A stretch of 64,000 nt of DNA. Source: Nectonema munidae (lineage: Eukaryota; Nematomorpha; Nectonematoida; Nectonematidae). The notes beneath the pieces are model-generated. The model did not search any database, had not been told where the DNA came from, and saw only the letters and a list, made by a program, of their open reading frames with translations. The position numbers and the translations under genes were made by a program. The number at the start of each line of letters is the position of its first letter. The stretch's first letter is position 1. Below, in pieces: positions 10,696-23,760 of the stretch. The stretch is taken from contig JAUIRK010000235.1 in NCBI GenBank assembly GCA_030549495.1, forward strand, positions 248,001 through 312,000, read 5' to 3'.

Positions 10696-13600
10696 ACAAA
10701 AAGAAATCAATAAATGATTTAGAATATTAACAACTCTAAATACGCAGCATACACAACACATTATATCATTTTTGCGCATTCTTATTTTTAGTGGGTTTTT
10801 TTTAAACTTTTTTTTCTTCGTAACGATGACTTTTATCTCACTAATTAAAATTTTATATTATGTTTGCGTCATTGCGTATATATTTTTTTATTTTTTACAT
10901 CAAGTAAATTAAACTAATAAAAAAAAATTGTAAGTTCTCTTGTATTCGAGTTTTGTTTGAGCTAATGACACTTTTCGGCCTTCTAGTTAAATCGTTTTCG
11001 ACTTTTTAGTGTTAACAGATGGTACAAGGCTTTGAGTTTATTTTGGCAAAGTTTTCTAATGTACACCAATTTTTTTTAAATTTTTCATGATAGATTATTG
11101 GGAATTGTGTTCATGAGTTTTTTTTTTATCTTTTAGGGAATTTGCTAGATCATATTTTGCAAGTTTTTGCAAATGACTTTTTCCATAATGCTTTGCAAAG
11201 TTTGTAAGGTATTGTAAGACGACTTTTAAATAGTATGATTTTTCTCATATTTTAACCCTTTTAGACCCAGTGGAAGGCCGGTGTCCGATAAAAGAAAAAG
11301 ATTTGCTTTTAAAGTTATATCAAAATTTATTGAAAAAAAGTATAAGCAGAAGATTATTTTTCAAAAAAATGAAAACTGAACTGGTTATTAAACTAAATCA
11401 GACTTTTTATTCTAGCGAAACATTCATTAATCTCCCCGCTCAAAAAATATCCAAACATGCTTTTATGTGCTCGCCATTTGCCACTTGGGTCGTACTCTAT
11501 CAATAAAATCAGTGTTGGTCCAAACCCGGCAAGGCACAAAACGATGAAATACCATTTTAATCATTCGCAATCTTATTAATGAGGCAGTGTAACTAATGTG
11601 TGATTCTGATGACCTAACTGAATAGATTAAAAAAGATTTGAACAACAACTAATTATGCAAAAGTAATTAATAACTATTATTATCAATGAACTTGCATTCA
11701 ATATAAATATTTTCAAAATAAAATATATTTTAATTATAGTGTAAAATAGAAAAAAAAATTTAGCGCAAAAATGACCTGTCTCAAATTCAATTCAATTCAA
11801 TTAAAATGTATCAAGTATATTTCAAATAATGTATTTTAAAATTTTTTAACGTTACAATACAACTTTTCAAAAGTTAGAATAGTCTTACCAAAAAAGAGTT
11901 TAAACAAATGATTTTGGAGAAGTGCACTTGATCCTATAACGAGAATGAAGAAATAGCGCTGCGTGCAGAAAATTGGTTTCTCTCCTCTTATTAGAGAAAT
12001 TTCCGTGTTGAAGAGCTGATTCGTTGTCTTGATAAAATGTTATGTGAAGAGAACGGTGATGATAATAATGATGATGATGACGAGATTTTAAGTTTTTGTA
12101 TAATGAGATTTAAAACGGGATGATATTCACTCTATCTATAACGAACGCTGCAGCGCTTAGCAATGAATGAATTTTAATATGAACAACGTGTAGCTGATGT
12201 AACTTTATCAGCATACTCAATAATAACCAATCGATGAATTTATACACTTTTCAATCACTTTGGCTTTACACGAAGTGAGGTCAAGGCTATCTATCTACAA
12301 CTCTCTCTCTCTCTCTATGTATAAAGTATATCTGATGAAGGAGGTGCGTGCTGATTTGGTAGAAATGCGAAGATAGGATCTATCATCATCATCATCATCC
12401 TGAGCATCATCGAAGTTTTCCTTGAAAATAAAGAGCTTTTGTTTACTTTGTGAAATTGGAGAGAAACGCAAAAGAAGAAAACCAATAAATGCGGTTAAAT
12501 GATGATGAGTTTGCTGCTATATAAATGATATCTATTATCCCTTTCCTCTTCTTGATAATGATTTATAATCACAAGATTAATATACCTTTTAGGATAAATT
12601 TATATTTTGTAGAGAAAGTGTAAATTCTTCTTCTAAACTCCATCCAGTATTTTCATTGTTAAGAAGTTAGCCTTGATTCGCAAATCTTCACATGTTCTTT
12701 CAATTATTGTAGGTCGTGATGATCCTGATATATGGTGAAGGAAACTCTGGTTTCAATTTAAAGTTAAGGTAGATATGTAGTGAGGGACTTAGGATGCAAA
12801 ATGGTGGGGAAGCGGATGAATATTCGCAACAAGTGTTTGCATTCGAGTGATTAGAACTTCTGAAGTAATAAAATGAGAGAAAAACTTAGAGGAGGGAGGT
12901 TGCACGCAGCAAAATCCTTTGTGAGTTTGCTTCTCTCGTAGTGTGTTGTTTCTATGCCATAGTCACCATTTTTTGATGTGGCTGAGTTGAAACCCGCTTT
13001 TCCTCACCATATCAAATATTATTATTATTATTATTATTTTTATGGTTTTTATCTGCATTTTACATAACCAGAGGTCAAATTTGACAACGCATCATCAAAA
13101 ACACTTTGCGAGAAGATGGTGTTGAGGAAAAGATGTTTACGCATATATTTTAAAATGCTCTCACACACTTCATAAATAAATGGCATCTCTTATACACATG
13201 CACTTTGTTAATCATGAGAATGGAGGGGTTAGAACCAAATCGTTTCAACTCCTGAAGACTTCAGTGAAGTTTTTTGTAACACTTGCACATTTTCTCCCTG
13301 AAGAAAACCAAACCTACTAAAAGCGAAATCAAAGGCATGTTCTTCAGGCTAAAAAATAGCAAATTTTATCTGTATGAAATTTAAATTTTGCCAATAAAAA
13401 TGTTTAAAGACTCATGAATTTATGGCATGAACAAGGCAAATGTTTAAATGACTTCTTGTTCTAGGCATTTTTATAGTTTTGAGCCGTAAAAGGGGCGAAG
13501 GTAAGAATGAGCTGTGGCTTTTTTGTTGATTTTTTCAACAGTTTTACTTTCCTCACTGAAAAAATTAATTAAGATAAATAATAATTGGAAATATAATATG

Positions 13601-13901
13601 CAAATTAGCTTTGAACGTCAATAAAATTAAATACTAATTCAAATGAACTCTTAACACGAATAAAAAATTGAATTTATTTATTACGAACATTTTAAAAAGA
13701 TTTTTGCAAAATCTATCTAGGCTCATAAACTCTAGGAAAATAATAAAAAACGAAACTTAGAATAATTTGTAAACCACAACTTGCAACTTATTTTCCGTGT
13801 TATTTTAATGATAAATATTCAAATAAATCAACCAATTAAAATATGCTGTTTCGTTAGTTGCAACATAAACTGTCTTGAAGAAAGTTCACCCCAAAATTTC
13901 C

Positions 13902-13954
13902 TCTCCTGAAGAAAGACTAACTCATGTTCTTTGGGGTGTATTTCTTCAGGAGGT
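13902..13954. repeat. Short inverted repeat (hairpin)
   Basis: TCCTGAAGAAA is followed about 25 bases later by TTTCTTCAGGA, with a second overlapping pair ACCCCAAA / TTTGGGGT. The CCTGAAGAAA word also occurs near 1736 and 13303. Function unknown. Confidence 0.5.
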
Positions 13955-14584
13955 CCCAATGTTTTAACATGATAAAACTGAGCAAAAATGAACGTAAAAA
14001 GTCAATGAAAAGAAAACTTATGGGTTTTGAAAAATGGACATTTTAACCTTCAACAGTTTTGAAAATTTTTCTGACAAAACATTTTATATAAAATATAATT
14101 TGTAAAAGAAATATTTTTAAATACTTTAGAAGTGAAAATAATCTTCTTTTACAATTTATTAAAAGTGAACATATGTGTTTTTTGAAAGAGAAGAAAAAAA
14201 GTTAAAGATATTGAAATAATATAAATGTGTTTGGCAAGCACTTATATATTCCACTTTTTGATTTAATAAAATTTGATTTTATAAAATTGAATTAATTTTT
14301 AATAATATATATCATAGAAATTTAACAAAGTAAAGAAATTAAAAAAATAGTGATTGTTATAAACGTCAAATTTCAAAGTTTGAAAAGGGTCCATAGAGAA
14401 TAAACGTTAAGAATCACTGTGTTAGATGAGAGTTTTCAAATTATTTCGATGACAATGAGATAAAAAAATTATGAAAACAAACGATTTAATGAAAAAATTC
14501 AAAGTATGCACATTGGCTTTAATTTATTATAACTTTGATAAAATCGATCATCTTATTAATATTAAAAATGCAGATCAAAGACAT

Positions 14585-14830
14585 ATGATTTATGACGGTG
14601 TCTTAACACTATCAGTGCTGGGGGAGAGAGCATTTTAAGTCCCCCCCCCCCTAAAATAAAACTTCTATTAAAGAAAATTGGCTGAATTATATGCTTTCAA
14701 ACTTTGTGACTTTTCCTAAAATCGTTGGTTGCATCTTTTGATACTATTTTACGATAGTTGAATGACCCCCATATCTCAAAAACTGTCAATCAATATTAAA
14801 TGAACATTTTTTAAACAAAATTTTTATATT
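14585..14830 (+). repeat. Dispersed repeat, family shared with 60150-60325
   Basis: Contains CAGTGCTGGGGGAGAGAGC, a 12-base C run, then TTTTCCTAAAATCGTTGG, TGCATCTTTTGATAC and AAAACTGTCAAT. The same blocks occur in the same order on the opposite strand at 60150-60325, so this is a dispersed family. It is non-coding and may be a MITE. Confidence 0.5.
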
Positions 14831-15034
14831 TTAATCTATACTCTATAGTCTATAGCTTAGTTCGACATTTTTTACATTTGTCTTTTTATTACTTCATTAA
14901 TTTCAAAGTTTCAAAACAATTAGCCCAATTTTATTATATGAAATGTAAAAATGAGATAAAATATAAAAAAATAAAAATGTGTTTATAAATTTAAAAATAA
15001 ACATTTATTGTCAAAATCAAAAAACAAAATGAAT

Positions 15035-16066
15035 TAAAAGGTTGTCCAGGGAGAAGCAACATTAAGATTGCTTAACATATAGTGATAGTATATAGTTGCT
15101 GCAGTCCAAGGCACTCACAGTGTTGATGCTGTGCTCTATCACGAGACGAAGTGCTTGATCATTTTATGAAGACAATGAACTTTTCACTTTAGATTTAACC
15201 TTGGAAAAATGTTTTCATAGGGGTTAAGAACGTGCAAGTACGATGATAAAAACTTGAGCTTGTATTTGCCATCACTTTCAACATAATTCTTGAAAAATTC
15301 AGTGTGAGTATTCTTGCATTGTTTAAACTCTAAATGATAAAGACTGTTTGTTCAATTGTCACATCTTCATCCATTTTACCAATAAGATCTTTCATGAATT
15401 ATGAATAAATTTAAGAATTGCAGATTTCTTTTTCTATTATTATTTGATAGTGAACTACTTTGTTGCACTTCATAGCCAATATTAAATAAACATTTTTTCA
15501 CGCTAAGAAGGAAGAATAAAGTGGCCTGTTTTTCTTTTTTAGCTCTGACTTGAGTTCGGCACAAATGTAGATTGAAACCGCTTTCATCTACAAAAACAAT
15601 GCTCACTTATGATTTTGAAGCAAAGTCGCTGAACTCAAGCTAGTACACTTTCTTTTTCATGATAGAATCAGGTTTGTTTAGTGGTTCTATCTCTTTGCTG
15701 CCTTTCTTTTTTGTAATTTGGAGATGGTTCACTAAATATTTGTGGATGAAGTGATAGAGATTTTAAATGAATAACAATTTTGTTTTTCAACTCCTCCAGA
15801 GTATACAAAGGATTTATTTCAACCAATTGCTCCAAATACTTGAGTTTTTCATCAGACAGGAGGCATTTTTTGTGTCCACCGTGTTTTTTGAAAGTTGAAT
15901 CACTTTCATACTTTAGCATGATGGACTTTCCAGTTGAATAAATTAATTGAGAAAAATTTTGAAGCTTCAAAATATTCAGGCCATCAGACGTAACCTTTTT
16001 CATTAATTCTGTCTTTTTATCATTTGAAATTTTGTTATACACGAAAAAATAAAAATGATATTTCAA
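15035..16066 (-). pseudogene. Decayed Tc1/mariner-type (DDE_3-like) transposase
   Basis: Minus-strand pieces match the IS630/Tc1 superfamily: an N-terminal helix-turn-helix region (16066-15668) with SNDKKTELMKKV, YSTGKSIMLKYESD, GGHKKCLLSDEKL and NPLYTLEELKNKIV; then IVFVDESGFNLHLCRTQ (15606 onwards), holding the first catalytic Asp in VDESGFN; then an out-of-frame stretch ending LSSYLHVLNPYENIF, the usual third-acidic-residue motif (NPxEN). Several stops and frame changes separate the pieces. Terminal inverted repeats were not found. It is a dead DNA transposon, in the same orientation as the aquaporins by chance. Confidence 0.7.
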
Positions 16067-18639
16067 CTCAGCATATGTGTATTTATGGTCTTTCTAAGCG
16101 GACCGATTCGAATACAAAGCAATGAAAACAAAAGATCACATTTTCTTTGAAACTGTACAAGTTTTCAAATGTCGGAATACATTGTAGATCAAAGTGTATA
16201 AGTGTTAATTGAAAATTTTTTGATTTAAAAGATACTTTTCACAGCATAAACCATTTTTCATAGCTTTTATTTCATTTTCTTTCACAAAATTAAAAAAAAT
16301 AGCTCTTTATTACTTGCACAAGACAAATCTGACATTTTATCTCCAGATTTAAACTTTGAAAAGCGAGTTATAAATGTGTTTGAAGTATAAAAGACAAATT
16401 TATAACCCTGAACAAAAACTAAAGTAAAAAACGACGAACTTAAAGTAAAAATGGTATATATATATATTGGAACACATAACACTTATGCATCCATATTTTT
16501 CCAATAAACATTGCAATTTTGTAGCAAATTTCTTTAAAAATTTGATTGATGATAAAATTGCTTATGAAAACATTCTTTCAAATTTTAAATAAATTAATAT
16601 TTTATACCATAAACCAATCATGCTAATTTCATTTCCGTAGTCAATTTTTTCAATTAGAGTGTCAAAATGTCTGAAAATATCAGTCAAAATTATTCAAATA
16701 AAAAAAAACTATTTCTTTATACGTAATCAACCATGACTATTTAAATTGAGGAGTCATTTTTTCGCAATTATGTCTGAAAGTATCAATCCGAGTTACGTCT
16801 AAAAATTTTCTCCAAGAATATTAATTAAAATTTAAACAAAGTATATTTTTTATACCAAATGGATCATGATGATTTCATTTCTCAATTTGAAAATGTCAAA
16901 GTGTCAATTAAATTTGCAGTTTACGTCTAAGAAAGTGTCTTCAAAACATTTACCTACATTTTAAATAAAATATATCTTTTTTAAATATATCAAATATGGT
17001 GATTTTATTTCTTGACTTATTTTTTTGCAATTAGAGCGTCAAAATGTCAATCATATTTGTCGTTGAAGGATAAAAATGATCTCTAGAATATTATTTATTC
17101 TGATTTTATTTTTGGACTCAGTTTTCGTAATTAGGATCTGAAAATGTCAATCAAATTATTTAGTTTCGCCTGAAAATTTTTTCAAAATTGACTCCCTCGC
17201 ATTATGGACTATATGCTTTTTGTTCGTGAAAGGTTTGGCATCTTGTTTAGCAAAAAAATTCCATTGATTAGTTTTATTAAAATCACATGTAAATTTAGAA
17301 AATATAATTTTTATATAAACTGGAAAGAAAAGTAGGGATGATATTTTTTACTTTTTCTACAAATCAAAAACTAGCTTTTTACTTTTTACACCATTTCGTG
17401 TTGTAATAAAGTTAGTTAAATTAGATGGCGTTAATTTTACCGTTAAAAAATTAAATATTCGATTAAAATTCCATAGTTTTTAGAAACAGCTTTATTATGA
17501 TTGGAAAAAAACAATAAAATTTTATATATAGCTTGTACATGCAGTTTTACAATGATTTTTACAAATAAAATTCAAACATTTCGAGCATTTTCTTGTGGTT
17601 TTATGGTTCATGTGGAACCATGGACAGAGAAGTGATCCTTTTTGGCTCATTTTCCATTCTTCAGCACATTTTCCTTCTCGTTTCTTCGTTTAGTGCATCA
17701 ATTGATGTTTCAGCAGATGTTTTCGTCTCCCTCTGTTCAAACATTGCATATTTTCTCTTTACACCTAAATTTTTACTTTGCACCTTTCACCGACTTTTTA
17801 TGATTTCTTCATCTTCTTGCAAATCTTCAAACTATTTTTTCTTTTTTTCTAAGACCACCTTTATGAATCATACATAAATGAAGTCACCAAAATTTTTAAC
17901 TTTTTGACCCCCACCCCTCCTCCTCCCTGTCGTGATTTTTACCCCTATGCTATATTTTTTAATACAGAGAACACTTGAATGATTCTTTCGGAAATTTGGT
18001 TGCACGGCAATGTTCATGCGAGTCAGTAAAACATTTTGATTGTTAATTTATGCGGAATTAGAAAACTTGGAGTATTTGTATCATTAAATCTTTTAATTCT
18101 TTGGCGTAGTATATTTTTATATGGTCTGATGAGTTGGTTCAATCGTGTTAAATGAGATGTCATGATGAGTTTTTATTTTTGATATAGTTGTATCTACATA
18201 TATAGTTATTTTCTACGGTATGATATTCAATTAACCAATTCTAATACTGTGAATTCAATGGAGATCATATTTTCTCAATAAAATGAATTAAAGTTCTTAA
18301 AAAATAATGATTTAAAATTGCTACTAATCTCAAAATTGATTTTTTTTATCACCCATATTTAAAATAATTTATCATACATATATATTTCAAGTATATTCCT
18401 ATAGAAATAAATTTTAATTTTATTTTAAACATCTTCAACTATTTTCCATTCAATTCTGATTTTTATTTCTTTTGAAAATGAATCAAAATCTGTCAAAAGG
18501 GAGAATCGTTAATTCAATAGTCGTAATTAACAAAGCTGTTAATAAAAAGTGATTTAAAATAGCTACTCACTTCAAAATTGATTTTTATCAGCTATATTTA
18601 TAACTAGCCGGTCGCGTGATCGTTCCATCTTAATTTACC
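16067..18639. other. No gene seen
   Basis: Plain AT-rich sequence. An 94-residue open frame at 17593-17877 resembles no family I know and has no coding character. A pyrimidine-rich patch lies near 17910-17930. Confidence 0.5.
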
Positions 18640-18884
18640 AACACTCTTCCTATGATCCTATGTTTCGAGAGCAGCGAGAAAAGACAACTGGACCGTTTCA
18701 TGGGATATGACAAGAGACCAGCATACAGACGAAAAATTACACAGAAAAGATATAACTATGCTAAAAATCAATAACTCATAATCAATCACACCATTCTTCA
18801 TTGATATAAAATTGACCAATCACATGGGAGATCATCATGCTGAGCAAAAATACACAGAAGAGTTACAACTGTGCTAAAAAGAAA
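18640..18884 (+). repeat. Left arm of the long inverted repeat
   Basis: Contains TATGTTTCGAGAGCAGCGAG, CCGTTTCATGGGAT and CTGAGCAAAAATACACAGAA. Mirrored at 21676-21919. Confidence 0.9.
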
Positions 18885-20006
18885 AAGTGATTATAAAATT
18901 ATTTTTTAAGTCAACTTTTTGAAGTAGTTAGTTCAATTTTTGAAGGATTTATTGATCAACTTCTGTTGCTCCTAATTATTAGATAACTCATTCCAGGTAA
19001 ATCAAGAACTAATGTCTGTTCCCGTAAATTCCTCGAATAACATATAGCACAAAACTTCAAGAACACTATTTTCTGAAGTTTAAAAGACGTTCTTAATTCT
19101 TCGAAATCAACTTCATCTTTGTTTATTATTTTTAAAATAACACAAAAAGTTTTCCTACAAAATAAGTGAAGATTCTTCATAGTTTCAAGTGAAATAGCTT
19201 TTATTTTCGTAATGTTTCATAGAATTATCGAATGAAAATTTTATTGATTTTCTGCTTTGTGTGTACGACAACCCTCTTAGCCTTTCGTTATCCATTTTTT
19301 CTTCATTTGATTTTAAGCTAATGTGAGTTGTAGTTTTGATTTATTCTAGCAAAATATGATGAATTTTATCAAGAAATAGATGTTAATATTATTTGTTTCA
19401 ACCTTAAATTCTGATCACTTATTAGCGGGCAAAAAGCATAGAGTTCGAGGGTATACCATTTTTGGCTAAGTTGTGACTATGAAAAAATGTGTCAAAGTGC
19501 AAATGGAATTAGAAATGGACTATAAATGTATTGTCTTATTTCTTTACAAATACATTCATGGTATGTTGACCTATGTATTTTACGAAACTCTTAAACTTTT
19601 CTTCTTCTTCTTCTTAAGGAACTCACATCCTATGAACTTAGCTAATTTTAAATTACGCAAATATAAACATATAAATGTTGTTTTTTACAACATGATGTGT
19701 TCATACTCAATTTTTTTACCTTATATTTATCAAATTAAAAAAAATATAAATAAAACTCCATTTTTTTCTTGCTATAAAAATCTTTTTTGCAACATAAAAA
19801 ACTATTATTCTTGCCAGAAAAACAGTCTCCTAAATTTCAATTGAGTAACATTTTTTTCTTCTCATCTCATACAATGTTTCATTGTTACCATACCTACGCT
19901 CAATCTGGGTGTAAGCCAAGCGGTCTCTAAAGGGCCTTGTAAACATCCTACAAAGGGGATTGCTTTATTTTTTTACTTTTATCGATTAGTGATGTATGCC
20001 TGAAAA

Positions 20007-20650
20007 TTATCTCGTAAACATACTTTCATATTTTAACATAACATAACATGTTTTTTCGCGAAAGTATGCTGAGAAAGAGAAGAATGCACGAGAAGCAAAC
20101 ATACTCAAACATTCTATCCTTCCAAAAAATATGTAATCTTTTCTTGAAAGTCTTTTTTCTTGATAATTCTTTGAGAGAAAAACCTTCTTAAGTAAGACTT
20201 TATACAATAGGATTTCTGAAATTTATAGAAGTGCAATCTTTGGATTCTCTTTGAATATTCAGATAATATTCTTAAGCTAAAATGCATGCTTTCATGAAGG
20301 ATGTTGAAAAGAGAAGTCATGTCTCGCCTTTTGAATCGATAAAGTAAGGAAGGCAGCTTCACTTTCTTGAGCCTTTCTACATAACCTAAATCTTTTAACC
20401 CAGAAATCTTCTTAGTGATAGTTCTCTGAACTCTTTCAATATTAACAGCATCATAAGCATGTTATGGAAAAGAAATAATATTGCTATACTCTAAAATTGG
20501 TCTGACCAAGGCTTTATAAAGATTTGGAGCAGTAGCAGTATCAAGGGAAGAAAACCATTTCCACACTTGGTGAAAAGTAGCGAAGGTTTTGGAAACTCTT
20601 TTTGAAATATTGTCAGAGAAGAGAAGTTCTCTAATATCTCTAATATATCA
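20007..20650 (-). mobile_element. LINE reverse-transcriptase C-terminal fragment
   Basis: On the minus strand it reads FHQVWKWFSSLDTATAPNLY, KALVRPILEYSNIISFP, a stop, then AVNIERVQRTITKKISGLK, YVERLKKVKLPSLLYRFKRR and DMTSLFNILHE. This is the region just after the polymerase palm in CR1/Jockey-like non-LTR retrotransposons. It carries at least one stop and is truncated at the 5' end. It lies inside the long-TIR element, so it either inserted there or was captured. Confidence 0.75.
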
Positions 20651-21675
20651 ATCAAGTTAGACATTTCGGAAAAATCAAATTTTCAAAAAACTTGTTTTGA
20701 TTCAAAATCACAATTCAATTTTTGATTGAAGATAAAATTCTCACTAAAAATATCCTTGAAATTTAAAATAATTTTTTAAAACAATATTGCCCATGTTTTT
20801 CATTTCTGAACTCCTTTTTGGACACTACAGTGTAAAAATGGGGTGAAAGTGTCCATCGAATTGGTAAAAATAAGTTTTTTTCCAAAAAATCATTTGTCAA
20901 GTTTTTCTTTACAATCATTATTTATTATAGTATAAACATTTGGGTATGCGAGAAGTAAGGGACTGAAGGACATTGAAATGAGAAAGCGTGATCAAAGAAA
21001 AATGAAATAGTAACTCGTTTATTAAAGTGCTTTTATATTGTCAATATGTCCTTTGCGGGGCTATATCGTTTTAAGAAACAAGTATGTAACTTGTCTACAC
21101 TGAAGATACACCGTTTTCCAATGAACTAGGAGATGGTGTAAAATCTAGTATTGAGATTTTCAAAAAACTCTTCATCGTGAAGAAAAAGCTCCTCCATTGT
21201 GAATCAAAAAACTTTAAACCTTTTTACCTTGTTAGTTAATGTTTTAACCATCAATAGAGACTAATTTTGAATCATTTAGAGTTACCATAGCAATCACAGA
21301 TATCAATATGTGAAGATTTAGGTATTCTCAAAAAATTGTATAAATGTGAATCGAATTTGACAAATTTTTTCCTTCCGTGTGAATGAGAGAGTATTTTAGA
21401 TTATAAACCTGGAAAACTTTTTCAAATTGAAAAAGAGGTTTATGAATGATTTCATCAAGAAGAGTAATTTTGAAGAAAGATTGGTTAGCAAATATTCAGA
21501 GTGATATCTTTCCATATTACCTGATACTACAACACATGATATTTATATAAAAACATCTAAGATCAACAAAGAGATTCTCTTCAATAGAAAAGTCCCAAAT
21601 CCCTTAAATTCTGGGCTAAACAAATTTCAGAAAATATTATAATTATAATTTAAATATTTATTTCTTTTTTTTTTA

Positions 21676-21919
21676 TTCTTTTTAGCACAGTTGTAACTCT
21701 TCTGTGTATTTTTGCTCAGCATGATGATCTCCCATGTGATTGGTCAATTTTATATCAATGAAGAATGATGTGATTGATTATGAGTTATTGATTTTTAGCA
21801 TAGTTATATCTTTTCTGTGTATTTTTTCGTCTGTATTCTGGTCTCTTGTCAGATCCCATGAAACGGTCCAGTTGTCTTTTCTCGCTGCTCTCGAAACATA
21901 GGATCATTGGAAGAGTGTT
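21676..21919 (-). repeat. Right arm of the long inverted repeat
   Basis: Reverse complement of the left arm with about five substitutions and no large gap. Confidence 0.9.
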
Positions 21920-23375
21920 TGAAATGAAAATATGAAAAAAAGATAAATAATATTTCGATTTTAATGAATGAAACCTTAAAAGATTGCATTAATTGATTAA
22001 CTTGGAAAAATGAATAATTTATTGTGATAACAAAAACTTTCGCAACTCCAAAATATTTGGATAAGTTAGTTATGCGGTACATGGTTGAAATATTTTTAAT
22101 TGATTCTTTGACATCTATATTAGGACTTTGCAGAAGCGATTTGCACATGGCTGCCTAAGATAAAGAGTTTACAAGCGCAGTTTACGTTTGAATGCCGTAT
22201 CTGCGTACAACTACATTTATATTTCTTTTTTGCAACCTTTCTACAAAATGGATTATAAATTTAGTTTGAAAATTTTGAATTACAAACTTTTTTGAATAAA
22301 TAAATTTCAATTTTGGCATAGTTATCCATTAACAAACTTTTCATTTAAAAAAAGGTAACCCAGCCTAACTTGATACAGTCCACAATCTAATGAAGCGGAC
22401 TTAGAAATAGTTAGAGAGCAAATTTTAAAATTCTCTCATCCTTCCATCATTGAATGGGAAACGACTCATTTAAGCAAAATGGCATATAAAATGTCACAAT
22501 ATGCAATCATAAATCCATGAGGTATATGTAAGATAGGCAAATAAATTAGCTTCTTTGAATGTAGGTGAGTTGTGGAGGAGTATTAGAGCTTTTCACTTTT
22601 CAATAAATCAATATTTCGCAATATTATCCACAATAACTTATATTTATGTAGAAAAACTGAAAGTTGAGAATCATTCAAGGTCATCCTTGGCAAGTTCTAC
22701 TAATATACTTGCAAATCGAATTATAATTATTGTTTGCCATGTAATCATTTTGTGAAACAACTTTTAGTCTTATTGTCAAAACTACGATTAATCCCAGCTA
22801 GCCATATAATATTACACTGAGTGTGAATACAGTATATGCGCTATATATGAGAGCATATATTATTGAATAAATGCTATTTAAAGTTAATTAAATTCGTAAA
22901 TTTATTATGGAGGCTAATAGACAGAGCTGGAATGTAGAAGGAATTTGTAACTCCATGCCAAGCTTTCGTATCACCCATTACTCTTTGAGATTCAACTCAA
23001 AAACCTCGCCTGAAGGAAATCTTCAAAGGATTCACCCTTACTAAATAGCTTCAAAGAATTCAGCAATAAAAAGTAAACAAATTTTAGCAAAGCTAAAACG
23101 AAATGAAGTTACATTTTCTTTACATTTAATTGAATAAAAAAAATTAGAACGCGCCTTTTTCAGCCAAAATGCACATTGTTTAGCAACGTGAAGAACCTGA
23201 AATGAACTTTTTACAATTTCATGTCGTGAAAAAGGCGACGCTTGTTCATTTTGCTTCGACCAATTTCACGTAGGGATGGCATTAGGGATACGACGTTTGC
23301 CTGCAGCAGCATAAAAAAATGTCTGAATACCCATTTTTTTATTTGTCGGTATCGCATCCAAAAGAAGAATAATTT
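21920..23375. other. No gene seen
   Basis: AT-rich sequence without a supported gene or obvious repeat. Confidence 0.5.
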
Positions 23376-23437
23376 TCCATAGCTGGACAGATGGTGAGGA
23401 TAGCCAAGTTCAGGAATCGAACCCAGACAACCTGGAT
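23376..23437 (-). repeat. tRNA-like B-box sequence, possible SINE fragment
   Basis: Minus strand has CTGGGTTCGATTCCTGAAC, a perfect RNA polymerase III B box, but I see no cloverleaf or A box at the right distance. More likely a SINE or tRNA relic than a tRNA gene. Confidence 0.3.
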
Positions 23438-23760
23438 CATATATGTAAAATTTAACACTAGGAAAACTAACTTTTTTTGAAAGTAAAAAAGCGAGTGCGT
23501 TTTAAACGAACCCAACATTAAAGTTAAGAAAGACAAAAATGAAACAATTTTAAGAGATTGCATAAAGATGAAACATTAATGTTTTATAAGTAAAAAAAAA
23601 AGTAGGACAAATATAAAGCTACTTGTTTTCTGACTTTATACCAGCGACTCCATAAAACGCGTGTGGACCATCGATGTAAAAAATTTAGTTATCTTACTTC
23701 ACTAAATTACATTAAATGTAACTTAAATTTTCAAAATATTTAATGTCTGAAAATGAGTTT
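23438..23760 (-). repeat. Dispersed repeat, inverted partner of 54354-54660
   Basis: About 320 bases roughly 90% identical, on the opposite strand, to 54354-54660. Shared blocks include AACACTAGGAAAACTAAC, CGAACCCAACATTAAAG, TGGACCATCGATGTAAAA and ATTTAATGTCTGAAAATGAG. The two copies end at the same points, so it is a discrete element of unknown class. Confidence 0.7.

Larger units (their letters stand above)
10696..15034. other. Upstream/intergenic stretch, no gene seen
   Basis: No supported coding region. About 11900-13330 is less AT-skewed than its surroundings and carries (GAT)n, (CT)n at 12300, (ATC)n at 12382 and (TTA)n at 13019; it could hold the AQP-A promoter or a non-coding exon, but no core promoter motif stands out. 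A hairpin lies near 13.9 kb and a dispersed repeat near 14.6 kb. Confidence 0.5.
18640..21919. mobile_element. 3.3 kb element with about 245 bp terminal inverted repeats
   Basis: Near-identical inverted repeats (about five differences in 245 bases) bound a 2.8 kb interior. The repeats start AACACTCTTCC on each side. No clear target-site duplication is visible. The interior has no recognised transposase; it contains a LINE 3' fragment (20007-20650) and unassigned minus-strand frames. Long TIRs point to a DNA transposon, or else a fold-back/segmental inverted duplication. High arm identity implies a recent insertion or gene conversion between the arms. Confidence 0.65.

Noticed and set aside
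17593-17877. 94-codon plus-strand frame
   Set aside because: No family resemblance and no coding context; it may be a shadow of a pyrimidine-rich stretch.
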